Shown: in pieces, positions 13,323-24,402 of the stretch
Position numbering within the stretch: position 1 is the stretch's first letter
Layout of the letters: each line of letters opens with the position of its first letter
From: Sipunculus nudus
Taxonomy: Eukaryota; Annelida; Sipuncula; Golfingiida; Sipunculidae
Assembly: GCA_026874595.1 (NCBI GenBank)
Contig: CM049306.1
Span: forward strand, 39,060,019-39,124,018
Direction: 5' to 3'
Length of the DNA stretch: 64,000 bases
Translations under genes and position numbers: made by a program
The notes under the pieces: model-generated
What the model saw: the letters and a program-made list of their open reading frames with translations, nothing else
Told to the model about the DNA's origin: nothing
The model's database searches: none

Positions 13323-13325
<3 letters not shown>

Positions 13326-13408
<83 letters not shown>
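13326..13408. repeat. (TA)n microsatellite
   Basis: About 40 uninterrupted TA units. Confidence 0.95.
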
Positions 13409-13410
<2 letters not shown>

Positions 13411-13731
13411 TTTACACTGACTCTTCCACTTCAAGACCATTGACTAACGTGAAAGCAAGTATCTGCTGATTAAACAGTAAACACATTTTCTTTTTCAAAT
13501 AAAGATGCTTTATCATACGTTTAACTTTTTTTTACAGATATGCATTCACATCAACATATTTAATGTCATATTCTAAAAATTCAAAATGGCCCGAACAAAA
13601 ATGTCTCACTGCTCAAGCACGCTTATTGTTCATTTACGGAGTTCTATTACTATTACCATGGCTCTGTTCCTTTTATTATTCCCATTACTTAAAATATACT
13701 TGAAATATTGTACGTTTAACAATTGTTGATT

Positions 13732-13733
13732 TA

Positions 13734-13822
<89 letters not shown>
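13732..13822. repeat. (TA)n microsatellite
   Basis: About 45 TA units with a single CA interruption near the start. Confidence 0.95.
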
Positions 13823-13825
<3 letters not shown>

Positions 13826-14104
13826 CTTGGCGCTGTTGTTTTAAGAAAGTAAATGACTTAAGCTCCCCCAACCCCCATGGGAGATGGGCCCAAAAACCGG
13901 ACTTTGACAAGTTTCGAGGGCTTATTTCCTCAGAAGTAACGTGTAGGATTCCTTATGTATAAAATATGGAAGGCGTGTGTAGAGATTTCCTATAGACCTG
14001 CACGGCGGCATGCAGTATTTTCTGTGTGTTGCTCCTGGGTAAAATCCGGAAACTTAAAAAATTCGCAACACATAACGATCGTGAGGAATCTCACGGGTAC
14101 CGTT

Positions 14105-14890
14105 TAGAGTACCTTTTAATTACAGTTAATAACATCAATAATTTAGTTGTAATTACATTAAGGAACTTTATTACAATAGGGGTTACTCGGACCCCACCAC
14201 TCTTGTAATAACGTTGCCTATTGTAATAAAATGTATGCAAGAAAAACCTTATGGATATTTTTTGCAGTACATGGAGATACATTAAGAACAGTTATAATTT
14301 ACAGACATTTTAGCATATGTAAACCACACAACTGTGACATTTTAATAAATATTTAAACACCTTTCATACCGTAAATGACATAGGTAATTGAGTGGTTATT
14401 ACATTAAAGAACTTTATTACAATAGGGGTTACTCGGATCACCACTATTGTAATAACGTTGCCTTTTGTAATAATGATTAAAGCCAGAAAAATATTAAGGA
14501 TATTTTTTAGTACATAGGTGATACTATATGAACAGTTATAATTTATAGACATATTGGTAGTAGCACACCTAAAACCCGCTTCATTTAAGGAAATATTAAA
14601 ATACCCTTTTTATATTGTAAATGACCTCAGTTATTGAATGGTCATTACAATAACGAACTTTATTACGATAGGGGTTACTTGGGCCCAAACACTTTTGAAA
14701 TAATGTTGCCTATTGTGATAAAATAAATAAAAATTGAGGAACTTACAGTTATATGATTATGTTATGTTGATTATTAAGTGTAAACATATACTTTTCATCA
14801 CGTTTCCAAACGGATGACATACAAAAAGTGTCTTAATAATTGTCATTTCTAGATAATGTAGAACAAAATAGTACAGTAATTAATGAATAA
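14105..14890 (+). repeat. 246-bp tandem repeat, about three units
   Basis: The landmark GAACTTTATTAC occurs at 14163, 14409 and 14655, spacing 246 bp each time. Every unit carries TTATTACAATAGGGGTTACT followed about 30 bp later by TTGTAATAACGTTGCC, that is, the foldback element's motif in both orientations. The third unit is the most diverged. Confidence 0.85.
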
Positions 14891-15109
14891 TTATAATAAT
14901 GTTGCCTGTTGTAATGAATGAAGGGTCAGTCACTATTATGTGTACTACATACATGCAATTTATACACAACCCCGTTTAAAATCAATATAATAAATAAATG
15001 ATCATCAATTTAAAATACAATAGTCATTTATATTGTTTAATTTAAAAACAAATAATAAAAACGTACCATTACAATATCGCACTAAAATACGGATATACTT
15101 TGCTGAAAA

Positions 15110-15389
15110 AATCATTTATATTATCACGATCAAAGGTATCGATATATACGTTGTTCCACTGGATTCGCATTTTTTTTTTACCAAAGCTAGTGTGCAAAAC
15201 CATTGCAACCGCAACCCCTAATGTAATAAAAATGTTATTACAATAGTGGTTGCAAATACAACCCCTAATGTAATAATTTTAACAATAGTGCACGTTATTA
15301 CAATAGGGGTTACGAGAAACAGCTCATTTGTAACCCCTAATGTAATAATTATTACAATAGGGGATGTTATTACAATAGGGCACGTAACA
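15110..15389 (-). repeat. Right terminal inverted repeat of the foldback element
   Basis: Inverted copy of 12244-12520, with the matching palindrome at 15334-15363 and the same order of motifs. A few substitutions separate the arms, so the insertion is not brand new. Confidence 0.8.
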
Positions 15390-15704
15390 AGGGTGTCTGC
15401 ATGGCCGTCGTCTGCCGGAGCAGTTCTTCCGTCATACCGGCGGGCCGTCCCTCTATTCGTTCACAGGGCATTGTTCCCTATATAAAAAAAGTTCAAATAT
15501 TTCATGCTTGACCGATCTGGTGAGGAAACCCAAAATTAAGTCACTGACTTTTTCTCCGAGTTACGGAATAAAAAATACCGGTTTCAACGCCACAATATTA
15601 AAAAAAAACGTGTCGTGAAAATGTATGCAAAATATTTAGGAACGGCTGCATTGACGGATTGTATCGAAGAAGAGCAATTTTAGCTTATATAAAAATTTTG
15701 ACTT

Positions 15705-16395
15705 AACTTTCTAAGCTATAGGCGTGGTCTTTTGTCCTTCGTCCGTCCGGCTGTCCGGCCGTTAGCAGGGTAAGTTTTTAAACCGTTGGACCTATGAATC
15801 CAAAAATTTGCATACAGTTAGATGTCCCAAAAATCTCCTACCTTACCGAAAACTGGGTCACTAGGGCTTCGTTCCTTCGAGATATTAAGGAAAACCCTCC
15901 GTTTTCCATAAAAAAGCCATTGTTACACCTCAAAGCTGCCTAATATCAAAACCACTGATCTGTTTTTTAATCATATTTAGTACGCATATTTTTTCATACA
16001 TTTTTTATGTACATACCAAAAATTAGGTTAGTATTTTTAATTGGTATGAAGTTATGGGTTCAAATATAATGCAGTTTTTAAAAAAAATCAGGAAATATAT
16101 TTACTCACAAAACATGAGAGTTGCTATAACTTTATGTAATCAATATTTAATTGTTTACCCAAAATTAGATCTGAATTTTGCAAATTTTTTAAGTTATTAG
16201 CATAAATAAAAAAATCAATACCTTAAATTTTGTCCGAATTTGGCCACGGTACGTTTTTTCCCTGTAAGCACTGTTGATTTAATTTAAACAGCATACATAC
16301 ATAAGGATTTAATCTTTTAAAATCTGTAATTTCAAAGGATTTGATTGAAAAGAGCAGCTTTTATTCAAGTTTTAATACACCATGTCGAGTTTTGT
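15705..16395 (+). repeat. Third copy of the (CCGT)n interspersed repeat
   Basis: It has AGCTATAGGCGTGGTC, a short TCCGTCCG run, the GTTAGATGTCCC landmark at 15817 and the same closing TTTTATTCAAGTTTT found at 2887. Clearly related to 2174-3620 over its whole length. Confidence 0.75.
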
Positions 16396-16499
16396 TTACA
16401 CCAAGCCCACGTAGTAGTGCAGCCTTCACCTGTGTTGCATAACCCACCCCAGGCAGCTTGCCTTGGCTCAGCTTGGCCACAACTGGCAGGCTTCCCCTC

Positions 16500-16521
16500 T
16501 GCTCTACCCCCCCCCCCCCTC
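16500..16521. repeat. C-rich homopolymer tract
   Basis: About 15 consecutive C residues in a CT-rich context. Such tracts are likely indel spots in the assembly. Confidence 0.7.
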
Positions 16522-16921
16522 CTATGCTATGCTACATTTTAGATTTTGTATTGTACCACCAGGGTTACAATGATTAAAGTGCACCTTTTATTGTGTCCAC
16601 AAAGTTGTGTTTTGCTATGAAAATTCCTTACTTCAGAAGAGTAAAAACTTAACCAGGTGTGAAATTGAATATTAATTCTAGCTTAGATAGTAATTAGCAC
16701 AATGATATTGTTTGTAACTCCTTCATACAACAGTGTGTATACTTTATTATTTGCTATTAAATTTTAATAAATAGTAAAACTTTATATTTTATATATACGC
16801 TAGTGCTACTCTTGGGTTATGATAACCTGCAATTATTAAATAACAGTTTACTCATTTGTAAAAAGCATAATTTACATGAGTGATAATGGACAGTTTTTCA
16901 AATACTTCTACTGTAACATAG

Positions 16922-17087
16922 ATAAAGTTATATGGCCAAGTCAAAACCTGTGTGACAATAGCACTCCATTTGTAAATGATATAAATGACATCAATCCTCT
17001 TCCCTGTCTCCAAAGATACTATCAAAATCTTACATAAGCTAAACACCAACAACTCACAACACAGCTTATATTTATTACCACACAAAG
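16922..17087. repeat. Dispersed repeat, copy 2
   Basis: Nearly identical to 4530-4700 (same orientation); it begins AGTTATATGGCCAAGTCAAA and ends in TTATTACCACACAAAG. It is followed at 17088-17270 by C- and G-rich sequence with an 18-base C run (about 17240-17254). Confidence 0.7.
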
Positions 17088-17453
17088 TCCCCGAGGGGGG
17101 AGGGGGTGTCCCCCTCCGATGGTGTGGACATTTTTTAAAAACTATGTATACTACTGCATTCTTGCTTTTTTGCTGTCATTGGTCAATGCTTACTTAGAAA
17201 AAAAAATAAAAGAATTTCAACTTTTTGTGCACCTCAAATCCCCCCCCCCCCCCCGGAGGCTACGGCCCTGAATCTGAACACTGTCATTCCTGTATTTGCC
17301 CGCGTTTTAAACATCCTGCAGGATCTACATTTGATGTAGCGTTTATAACAGGGTAACCACAGAGAATTTCTTTATTTTGGTGGGGGGAAGCAGATAAAAT
17401 GCATTTGAAAGGGAAAGGAAGTTTTACTTTTTATTCAACCTTTTACTCTTTAG

Positions 17454-17819
17454 ATTATACTTGACATCTATTTTCGCCTAAAAAGAAAAAAAACGCACGC
17501 TGTTCGAGTGAATGGAAGTAATTACTGTCAAGAAAGTGTAATATATGACGCTCCAAACTTCACTACAATAAATTCAATTAATGTTTCCGGGTTAGAGGAT
17601 CAGTCTTCCATTGCACGATATGTTTTACGCGGTTGTAATATCCACTGTACTCCAAATATTTGGACAACGTTGTATGACCTTCCAAAAGCCGGCAATACAC
17701 TATTGACTAGGGAATTTGTAACGCAGCATAATACGCCATACACGTGTTTATTGAATCATGTTACAAATGTTACTCCACAAGTTTTCTTGACATACGTACA
17801 CGCGTGCAACGTGTGTTAA
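17454..17819 (+). CDS. Possible terminal exon, unidentified 120-residue open frame
   Basis: A strong acceptor-like tract (ACCTTTTACTCTTTAG, AG at 17452-17453) opens a frame of 121 codons to TAA at 17817, and AATAAA follows at 17823, only 4 bases after the stop. The translation has five cysteines in its main part (NYCQ, LRGCNIHC, YTCLL, HACNVC) and N-glycosylation-type sites (NGS, NVS), which would suit an extracellular domain, but I recognise no family. No upstream exon could be matched. It may also be a chance frame or part of an old mobile element, hence the low confidence. Confidence 0.3.
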   Translation: MILDIYFRLKRKKTHAVRVNGSNYCQESVIYDAPNFTTINSINVSGLEDQSSIARYVLRGCNIHCTPNIWTTLYDLPKAGNTLLTREFVTQHNTPYTCLLNHVTNVTPQVFLTYVHACNVC

Positions 17820-17822
17820 ACA

Positions 17823-17828
17823 AATAAA
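17823..17828 (+). terminator. Polyadenylation signal after the 17.45-kb open frame
   Basis: AATAAA, 4 bases after the TAA. The following TGTTTGCTTTGTC is GT-rich. Confidence 0.35.
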
Positions 17829-19137
17829 AGTGTTTGCTTTGTCTATCCACTTGGTCCTGTATCTTGAAATTTTATTTACTGCTCTTAGCGTGTAGGGTGC
17901 CGTGATCTTCAATCCAGTAATTCTTTGGCCTACCCCGGAAATGTAACCTGACACTGTGCAACATGTTTCATGAAAATAAAACGTCCTGTTTCTTTAAACA
18001 TTTATCAGAACACTGGAACCATAAAACATATTTTGCACACTTTCACAACATATTGCGCAAATAATTCCCTAGAATATAATCGGCTTAAGAAAGTTTTCTC
18101 AACACAGGATTGTAATCTGGACCGGCCTAAATCAAAATTTTAATCTGGGCTGGTCCAGTTTAAAACTTGGCTGGTCCAGATTGCATTTGTAATCTGGACC
18201 GGCCCAGATCAAAATTTTAATCTTCAGGTAATTCCCTGTTAGAAAACTTCTCATAACACCGAATTCTCTGTTTTGGATTTGTGAGCTTGCTTATTGTCAC
18301 ACCACTAGAGATGTGAACGATCGGGTTCTATTAACTGTCAAATCAACTGCCTGAAACCCATGCATATGTACACTTAAATAGATAAATAAGACATGAGTTA
18401 ACAAAAAAAAATCAATATATTAAAGAAAACCAAAACTTACGTTTCTCTGGAGAGGTGCTCCATGCATACAAACCCTGGTGATCATAAAAGTTCGATAATA
18501 ATCACAGAAACAGCCACCAAGTCCGTTTACCACAGTACACAGAGTAATCCCTTGTTTACACTTCTCCTGATTACATGACACCGACATGTTGCGCTGCCCA
18601 GTTCACCGTTTGTTCGCGCTGTGTTCATAGTATAATCAGTCCACCTTTAGATACACGGAGCTCCGAATAACAACAGTACCTCGTTTGAGTACTGGTAAAA
18701 CTCTCAAGACACAATTCACGTAATATACTCACTAATTAGCGCACAGACGATTCTATCTTGACTTAGATTCAATGTCTGTCAGAGCTGATGTCCCCTGGAT
18801 TCATCCAGCTCTTGGTACCCGAATATGCTTCCACACAGCAATATCCAGTACCTCCACAGTTTCGCGTTTACATAATGTTCTCGCCCTGTTCCTTGAAGCG
18901 CTCAAAACAGGTTTAAATCGCCAGATTTACCAGTCCGTCGGCAAATTGCGATACTCGCACTGAAGTCCGTTACAGAGAGATCACCGTGGCCTTCCTCAGA
19001 CACAAACAATTTACGTTTATAGACATCATCTCTCAGCTGTCTAAACACTGATGCACGCAGACCTGCCCCTGGACTGCAGATATCGTCAGGCTACACGAAC
19101 TGTTGCGCTGATCGGGCATTTGTAGTGAATTTTGTCT
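17829..19137. other. No gene seen; short GGACCGGCC repeat cluster
   Basis: Between 18111 and 18222 the words AATCTGGACCGGCC and its inverse GGCTGGTCCAGATT alternate four times, giving a small foldback. The rest is ordinary sequence; the frame at 18772-18963 is short and unrecognised. Confidence 0.5.
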
Positions 19138-20160
19138 TAATCACGTCTTATTTTTCCACGCCTCAGCGGAGCGGGGGATATAGTGATGAGCACTGTATAG
19201 CCGTCCGTCATTCAGTCCATGCGTAATCAATTTTATGCAACGCGATATCTCAAAAAAATTTACTTGGATCTGCTTCTTATTGTAGTAGCAGGTGCATCTT
19301 ATGTGTCTCCAGAGCTGATTATGTTGTGATAACACTTGAATGATTTTTGGATTGTTATGATTTTTTATATAAAAAAATAACATATCATATGCGACGCGAT
19401 ATTTCAAAAAGTTTTACTCCGATCTACTTGATATTGTAGTAGCAGGCGTATCTTAAATGTCTCCAGAGCTGATTAGGTTTAGGTCACATTTGAATGATAT
19501 TTTTTTATTTTTATAATTTTTTTTATATATATTTTTTTTACATTTCAAATGTAACACTATTTCTCAAAATGTTTTACTGGGGTAACTTACGAGGAATACA
19601 ACGGATGTTGAACAAACTCAGCAGAAATATTAATCAATATGATATATCGCCATTTTGATTTCCAGCAAAATCCACGCATATTTAATCAGGTCAGAGGTCC
19701 CCAAACTTTGGTGGCACCATGGTGACTCACCAAAAGTCTTATGGATTTTCATGAAACTTAGTAGACATATTAACCAATAAAGTTTCTCACCTGAATAACA
19801 TTCTCATCTAAATTCACGCATATTAAATGAGGTCAGAGGTCATCGGATATATAACGTGCGTATTATGCACGTTTGTGGTGCTCTGGTTATGAATTGAATT
19901 ATACGATTTTTTTATATTTCACATGCGACACATCTCTCAAATGCATCTTTCCTAAAGATTACGGGCATATCTTAAAGGTCTCATTACCTTAACCTAAACA
20001 TGGATTGTGGGATCTTTTCATGAATTTTTGTACTTAATGTCAAACATATATATGCGATGCAGTATCTTAAAAAGTGTTACTAAAATTCAAGTCTAATTTA
20101 CAAGGCCAGTATTTTTTATTGTTATCCTCGCTTGATTAGGTTTAGGTGCATTCTAATTTC
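19138..20160 (+). repeat. Interspersed repeat beginning CACGCCTCAGCGGAGCGGGG
   Basis: After a distinctive head (CCTCAGCGGAGCGGGGGATATAGTGATG, then CCGTCCGTC) come decayed internal repeats: GCAACGCGATATCTCAAAAAA (about 19236), GCGACGCGATATTTCAAAAAG (19390), GCGACACATCTCTCAAA (19925) and GCGATGCAGTATCTTAAAAAG (20053), each followed by 'TTACT...ATCT(A)' and 'GTAGTAGCAGG.GTATCTTA' phrases. No protein-coding content. Confidence 0.65.
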
Positions 20161-20306
20161 ATTTTGTGATTTTCATTTTTTCTACATGTAGTATCTTTGT
20201 CAATGTTTTCACTTTCCTTATTGGCAGCAGATTAGGTTCTCTAATTAAGCCTGCACAAAGTGGACAGTTGTTGTTTTTGGTCAATTCTTTGACTGTGAAA
20301 GTGGGT

Positions 20307-20851
20307 TTCCATAGGTGCGTAGTCCGTATCCGTAGTCCGCATGCGTAGTCCGTATCCGCAAAGTTCGATTTCCATAAGTACATATATGCGTGGTTCGTAC
20401 TCCATATTGATAGGTGCTCGATAACTTAAGTTTTTCTTCTTTTTTTTTGGCAGGCCATTTCACCATATACTTATTGTACATTTGTATATATTAGCATCAA
20501 AAGTTAAAATAATAAAACTGAAATATTAAAATTTTTGAAAGATCATCATTAGTAATATTTATACGCGACAGTGATGTTTACTCTTCAATCATTCAGAACA
20601 CATGTTGTGTGTGATAAATAAAGGAAAACAAAATACAACCAAATGCCAATATTTTTGGTTTCCGAAAGACTGATGCCAGAAATGACATTTATACCAGATG
20701 AAAATAGAGATTGTGCATACAGCACGGCCTGAATGGGAAAACTATGCTAAACCTGAAATCGACACGATGATTGGTATGCGTATCGCGCAAAAATCGCTCC
20801 CGGGAGCGTGCGGATATACGGACTACGGATACAGACTACGCACTTATGGAA
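20307..20851. mobile_element. 545-bp element with TTCCATAGGTGCGTAGTCCG inverted repeats
   Basis: The left end TTCCATAGGTGCGTAGTCCG plus TATCCGTAGTCCG is mirrored at the right end (20817-20851) with two mismatches over the first 34 bases. The arms are themselves built of a repeated CGTAGTCCGTATC word. A third partial arm (TTCCATAAGTACATATATGCG) lies at 20369. No coding sequence and no clear target duplication; MITE or foldback type. Confidence 0.75.
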
Positions 20852-21614
20852 CGGAGCATAACACACTTGAACGAACTACATTTTCCTCTTCAATACATTA
20901 ATACCAACGCCGCTGGTGTATTTAGAAGCCTCATGCATTGTTCGGGTTTGATGTTTACTCCAACAATCCCTAAACAGCCCTTGTGAGTCAGTGTCTGCGC
21001 AGTGTGTGCTGAAAGTTTAATTAATTGTTATATTCACACTTAAGTTCAATATCGTGAACCGGGCATGCTTCAGCTTAATCCAAACAAACATTCAAGGACA
21101 GCTACGGATTAACCTCCACTTGTTGTGGGCAAGTCGTAAATAAACCCGCCGAACTCATGATATTGGCGTTTATGTCGCTAGGATTATTTAATATAAACCT
21201 GAATGAAACTCACCACGCACGCAGTCACGTGACATGATATTATGTCTTAACCCCAAGGCAACCAGGCGTGCCTTGTAATGAGTGTTCAATAACTGTGGAT
21301 TAACCTTTTATATGGCCCCGGTATACTAGCTGTGTGTCGCAGTACACGGGACAGATATGTCCAGGTATAAACCTTTTGTGTAAATCCCTGAGGGAACCAA
21401 GTTTTCAGTTGTTTCGTGTTCTGATCGGTTAAATTAATTGTATGTGTCATTTATTAAGACTCCGCATAAATGAATTGTATATAAACAGTCAAATATTGAA
21501 TTTATACTGCTATGTGTCCATTGTGAGAAATTTGCGTTGGTCTATTGACACTATATATCACTTTAAAGAGAGTTTTCATTCAGGCCAACAGAAAGGACAT
21601 TATATATATATACA

Positions 21615-21664
<50 letters not shown>

Positions 21665-22680
21665 TGTGTGTGTGTGTGTGTGTGTTAGGAATTGGTTATA
21701 AAATCATAATGGATGATGGAAAAATAAAAACGACCGATGATCGATTATAAATCGATTACTTTATGTACTTCCTACATTGCCTTGAAATATGCTGTATACT
21801 AGAACCTAAAATACTGACCAGAGTAATCATTCTGACATGTACATCGGTATTCATAATGAAACCATCAATTCATCCGCATCAAATATACTAGTAATCCAGT
21901 TGAAATAAATATGTTTAAACTAAGGTCGACTTGCCGTCGGACGATTGTTGGCTGCGTATAAGGTTCCGTTTAGATGTTGTTCGTTACTTAGTTTCTAAGC
22001 TAACAGGTTCCGTAATAGAATCCTTAAGCCTTAAATAAACAGGGTATATCGCTCATACAGAGTATTTTATAACTATAATCTGTTTTATTCTTTTTTAGCA
22101 TATCCTTTTGAAAATAATTTGATATTGGGTTATAAATAATAATAATATACATGTATAGTATTTAAAAAGCGCCAGTTCTCCGATGGTCGGACTCACAGCG
22201 CAATTCACACACATACATACCCACATACAGTTTCCTGGAAATCTACTCCCTGTGCCTGACCCAAGAAAAAAAATGATGCATATTAATTACCAAAAGTTTG
22301 CCGAAAGAGATACGTTTTTAAATTAGTTTTAAACGATACAAGGGTCGGAGATTTTCTAAGTGTACTAGGAAATGAATTCAAGACTTATGGGGCTATGAAA
22401 CGGAAGGAAATTTCACCGGCTTTCATATTGCACTATATGAATGTATAATTCACTAAATTGATGATTGTACTCGGAAATGGGTATGCCATGATTATTCCCT
22501 GAATTGTAATGTATAATATATTGATATACTTTGTCCATACGCTCCGTCATATTGTATGTTTCATCATTCTGGGTAATACTTTATTGTATAATGAAAAGAC
22601 CCTATGGAAGAACTGTATCAGTGAAGAGACATTCCCCCCCCCCCCGCGTTCTATATAAACCATGTTCCAGAACATTAATA
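20852..22680. other. No gene seen; compound microsatellite inside
   Basis: Single-copy looking DNA with no exon I can support. A (TG)n(AG)n(TG)n tract is at 21614-21685. Confidence 0.5.
21614..21685. repeat. Compound microsatellite (TG)n(AG)n(TG)n
   Basis: About 10 TG units, 15 AG units and 12 TG units in direct succession. Confidence 0.95.
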
Positions 22681-23270
22681 CAGGATTAGTGCCGAAAAAA
22701 CGACGATTATATACGTCTAGCGCCATGTTGATATAGCATATAGCGATCGTACAAAAGCGATGGGCCGTCTAGCTGCACGACTCGTAAGGCCTATAGGCAG
22801 TTCAAACTTAAGATGCCGACAGGTCCTGATAGGTAATCTGTATAAATCGAAAAGTAGGTTCCTTTGATCTTCAGCCCCTGTTTTCCGGGTTATGAAGCGA
22901 AAACCCCAGAAGCCATTTTCATTTGTTGACAGGCCCTTGAAGTTCAAGCTGCATTTAAGCATATAAGTACTCTTAGCTGTGGTGTCACGGGTTTAAAATT
23001 TGGAGCTGGATGCAAAATTCGTTACCTGGCTTTCATTGGTCTGATTACAATGCTTATCCCTGTGCCAGAATTGTGGTTAAAACCCGAAAACTTGCTATAC
23101 AAAGCATCGGTTAAAGCAAAGGAGAACGTTTGACGTGCATATCCGCTGAGTGATTGAGAAAAGCGAACCCCAAGTTCGGAATCGAACCCTAATTCACTGC
23201 TTTCGATTAAGCATATCGAGTCCAAACTTTTTATCGTTTGAGCCCCAGAATTGTGTCTGTGTGTGCAAGA
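22680..23270 (-). repeat. Possible repeat with serine-tRNA-like segment
   Basis: On the minus strand, 23180-23225 reads GACTCGATATGCTTAATCGA followed later by GGGTTCGATTCC, the RNA polymerase III B-box consensus. TCGAT and ATCGA can pair around a 7-nt loop with GCT in anticodon position, as in tRNA-Ser. Acceptor and T stems do not pair properly, so it is not a functional tRNA; a tRNA-derived SINE or a pseudogene is possible, as is coincidence. The overlapping minus-strand frames (22717-22962, 23022-23225) look unremarkable. Confidence 0.3.
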
Positions 23271-23622
23271 ACACGAGAAGCCCTATATATACAATATTCT
23301 TACACCCACGGCATGCAATCATGAATTGACATTGCGCATTGCAATGTACAGGTCAGATTGATGAATTGATGTGTAAGGAAGCAGCAAATATACAAGCATC
23401 TATGTTTTTCCTTGGACATTTGATATAATAAGATATGAAATAACTTATGAAATATATGACTTATATAACATAAGTCAACGTAAGTTGGGTTTAGTACAGA
23501 ATCGGATCCGGGGATGCAGCAACCTTTTTTAAGGGTTTTAGACCAATTTATCCAGCCAGGACACCCCCCCCCCTTTTTCCTGACATGGGGATCTATTTTT
23601 CTTTTTAGGGTTTGTCATCAGT

Positions 23623-23831
23623 CCTCTTCGGCTGGATCCCTCCTTTTCCTAAATCCTGGATCCGCCCCCGTACTATGTACAACTGAACAGTATTACACGT
23701 CCCTTTCCTCTACAAACACACAGGCACCTCTTCGGCTGAATCCCTCCTTTTCCTAAATCCTGGATCCGCCCCCGTACTATGTACAACTGAACAGTATTAC
23801 ACGTCCCTTTCCTCTACAAACACACAGACAC
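23623..23831 (+). repeat. 104-bp tandem duplication
   Basis: CCTCTTCGGCTGgATCCCTC starts at 23623 and again at 23727, and the two 104-bp units are almost identical (one G/A difference noted near the start and another near the end). The unit contains CTGGATCCGCCCCCGTAC, a phrase resembling the ends of the GGATCCGGGG repeat near 23505 and 45815. Confidence 0.9.
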
Positions 23832-23889
23832 CGACGTTAAACAATATATTATTAAGGGTACCAGGTGATATTAATGTAACCCAGACTAT

Positions 23890-24310
23890 AATGAGACAAC
23901 CTCTATCTATACCGGCTCAAACTGTCATATGTGACTGACATTAAGTGGACGGAAAGTGGTCTCCTCTCAGATAACCTGACGCGGATATAACATGGGACCC
24001 TTGGACCAAATCTAAACCAACCCCGTGCACCTGGCAGGCAAAAACTCATCAGAGATCCAGGTAGCCAGTAAAGGTTAAGTGAGGGATCATACGCTGGCCG
24101 CCCCTGGCTTATGATCAGACCGCTAGCCATTAAAAACCGATTCCCAAGTGGCCAAGTATTGTATTTATGACCGGGTAAACCAACAGATCAAACATCAAGG
24201 GGATAATGTCTCCCCTCACAGTCATCAGCCCTCTGCTACCATCGGCGGTGCTTCAAGATAAAAGGCACCCCTCTCAAAACATGCAATATGGAACTAACTG
24301 AGAGGGTGCA
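23890..24310 (-). mobile_element. tRNA-like SINE candidate
   Basis: On the minus strand TGGCTAGCGGTC (24129-24118) fits the pol III A box and GCGTATGATCCC (24094-24083) is a weak B box, about 24 bp further on, near tRNA spacing. A ~200-bp unrelated body follows downstream (toward 23890). The plus strand to the right (24220-24310) has a separate GAGAGGGTGC/GCACCCCTCTC inverted pair. The minus-strand open frame at 23903-24130 is explained by this element and not by a gene. Confidence 0.4.
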
Positions 24311-24316
24311 ATCAAT

Positions 24317-24319
<3 letters not shown>

Positions 24320-24387
<68 letters not shown>
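24320..24387. repeat. (TA)n microsatellite
   Basis: About 33 TA units followed by a short GA run (24390-24402). Confidence 0.95.
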
Positions 24388-24389
<2 letters not shown>

Positions 24390-24402
24390 GAGAGAGAGAG
24401 AG

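Larger units (their letters stand above)
12244..15389. mobile_element. Foldback DNA transposon, non-autonomous, TG...CA ends
   Basis: The two ends are inverted copies of each other for roughly 270 bp: TGTTACGT at 12244-12251 matches ACGTAACA at 15382-15389, and the similarity continues inward past GCGGTTGCAATGG (12420s) and its complement (15200s). The 6-mer AGGGTG flanks it on both sides (12238-12243 and 15390-15395), a target duplication. Inside there are no long conserved frames, only motif arrays, (TA)n tracts, a hairpin and a 246-bp tandem repeat. TG...CA ends with a 6-bp duplication recall integrase-type elements (Polinton/Maverick or Ginger-like), but with no enzyme gene the superfamily stays open. 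Confidence 0.8.

Noticed and set aside
12244-15389. Regularly spaced repeats resembling a CRISPR array
   Set aside because: Repeats occur in both orientations with irregular spacing, in a eukaryotic genome, within a transposon.
12185-15485. Short frames with repeated valine/isoleucine/threonine (VITIGV-like) peptides
   Set aside because: They translate the CCCTATTGTAATAA motif arrays of the foldback element and are not proteins.
23160-23230. Functional tRNA-Ser gene
   Set aside because: A B box and an anticodon-like hairpin exist, but acceptor and T stems do not pair; at best a tRNA-derived repeat.
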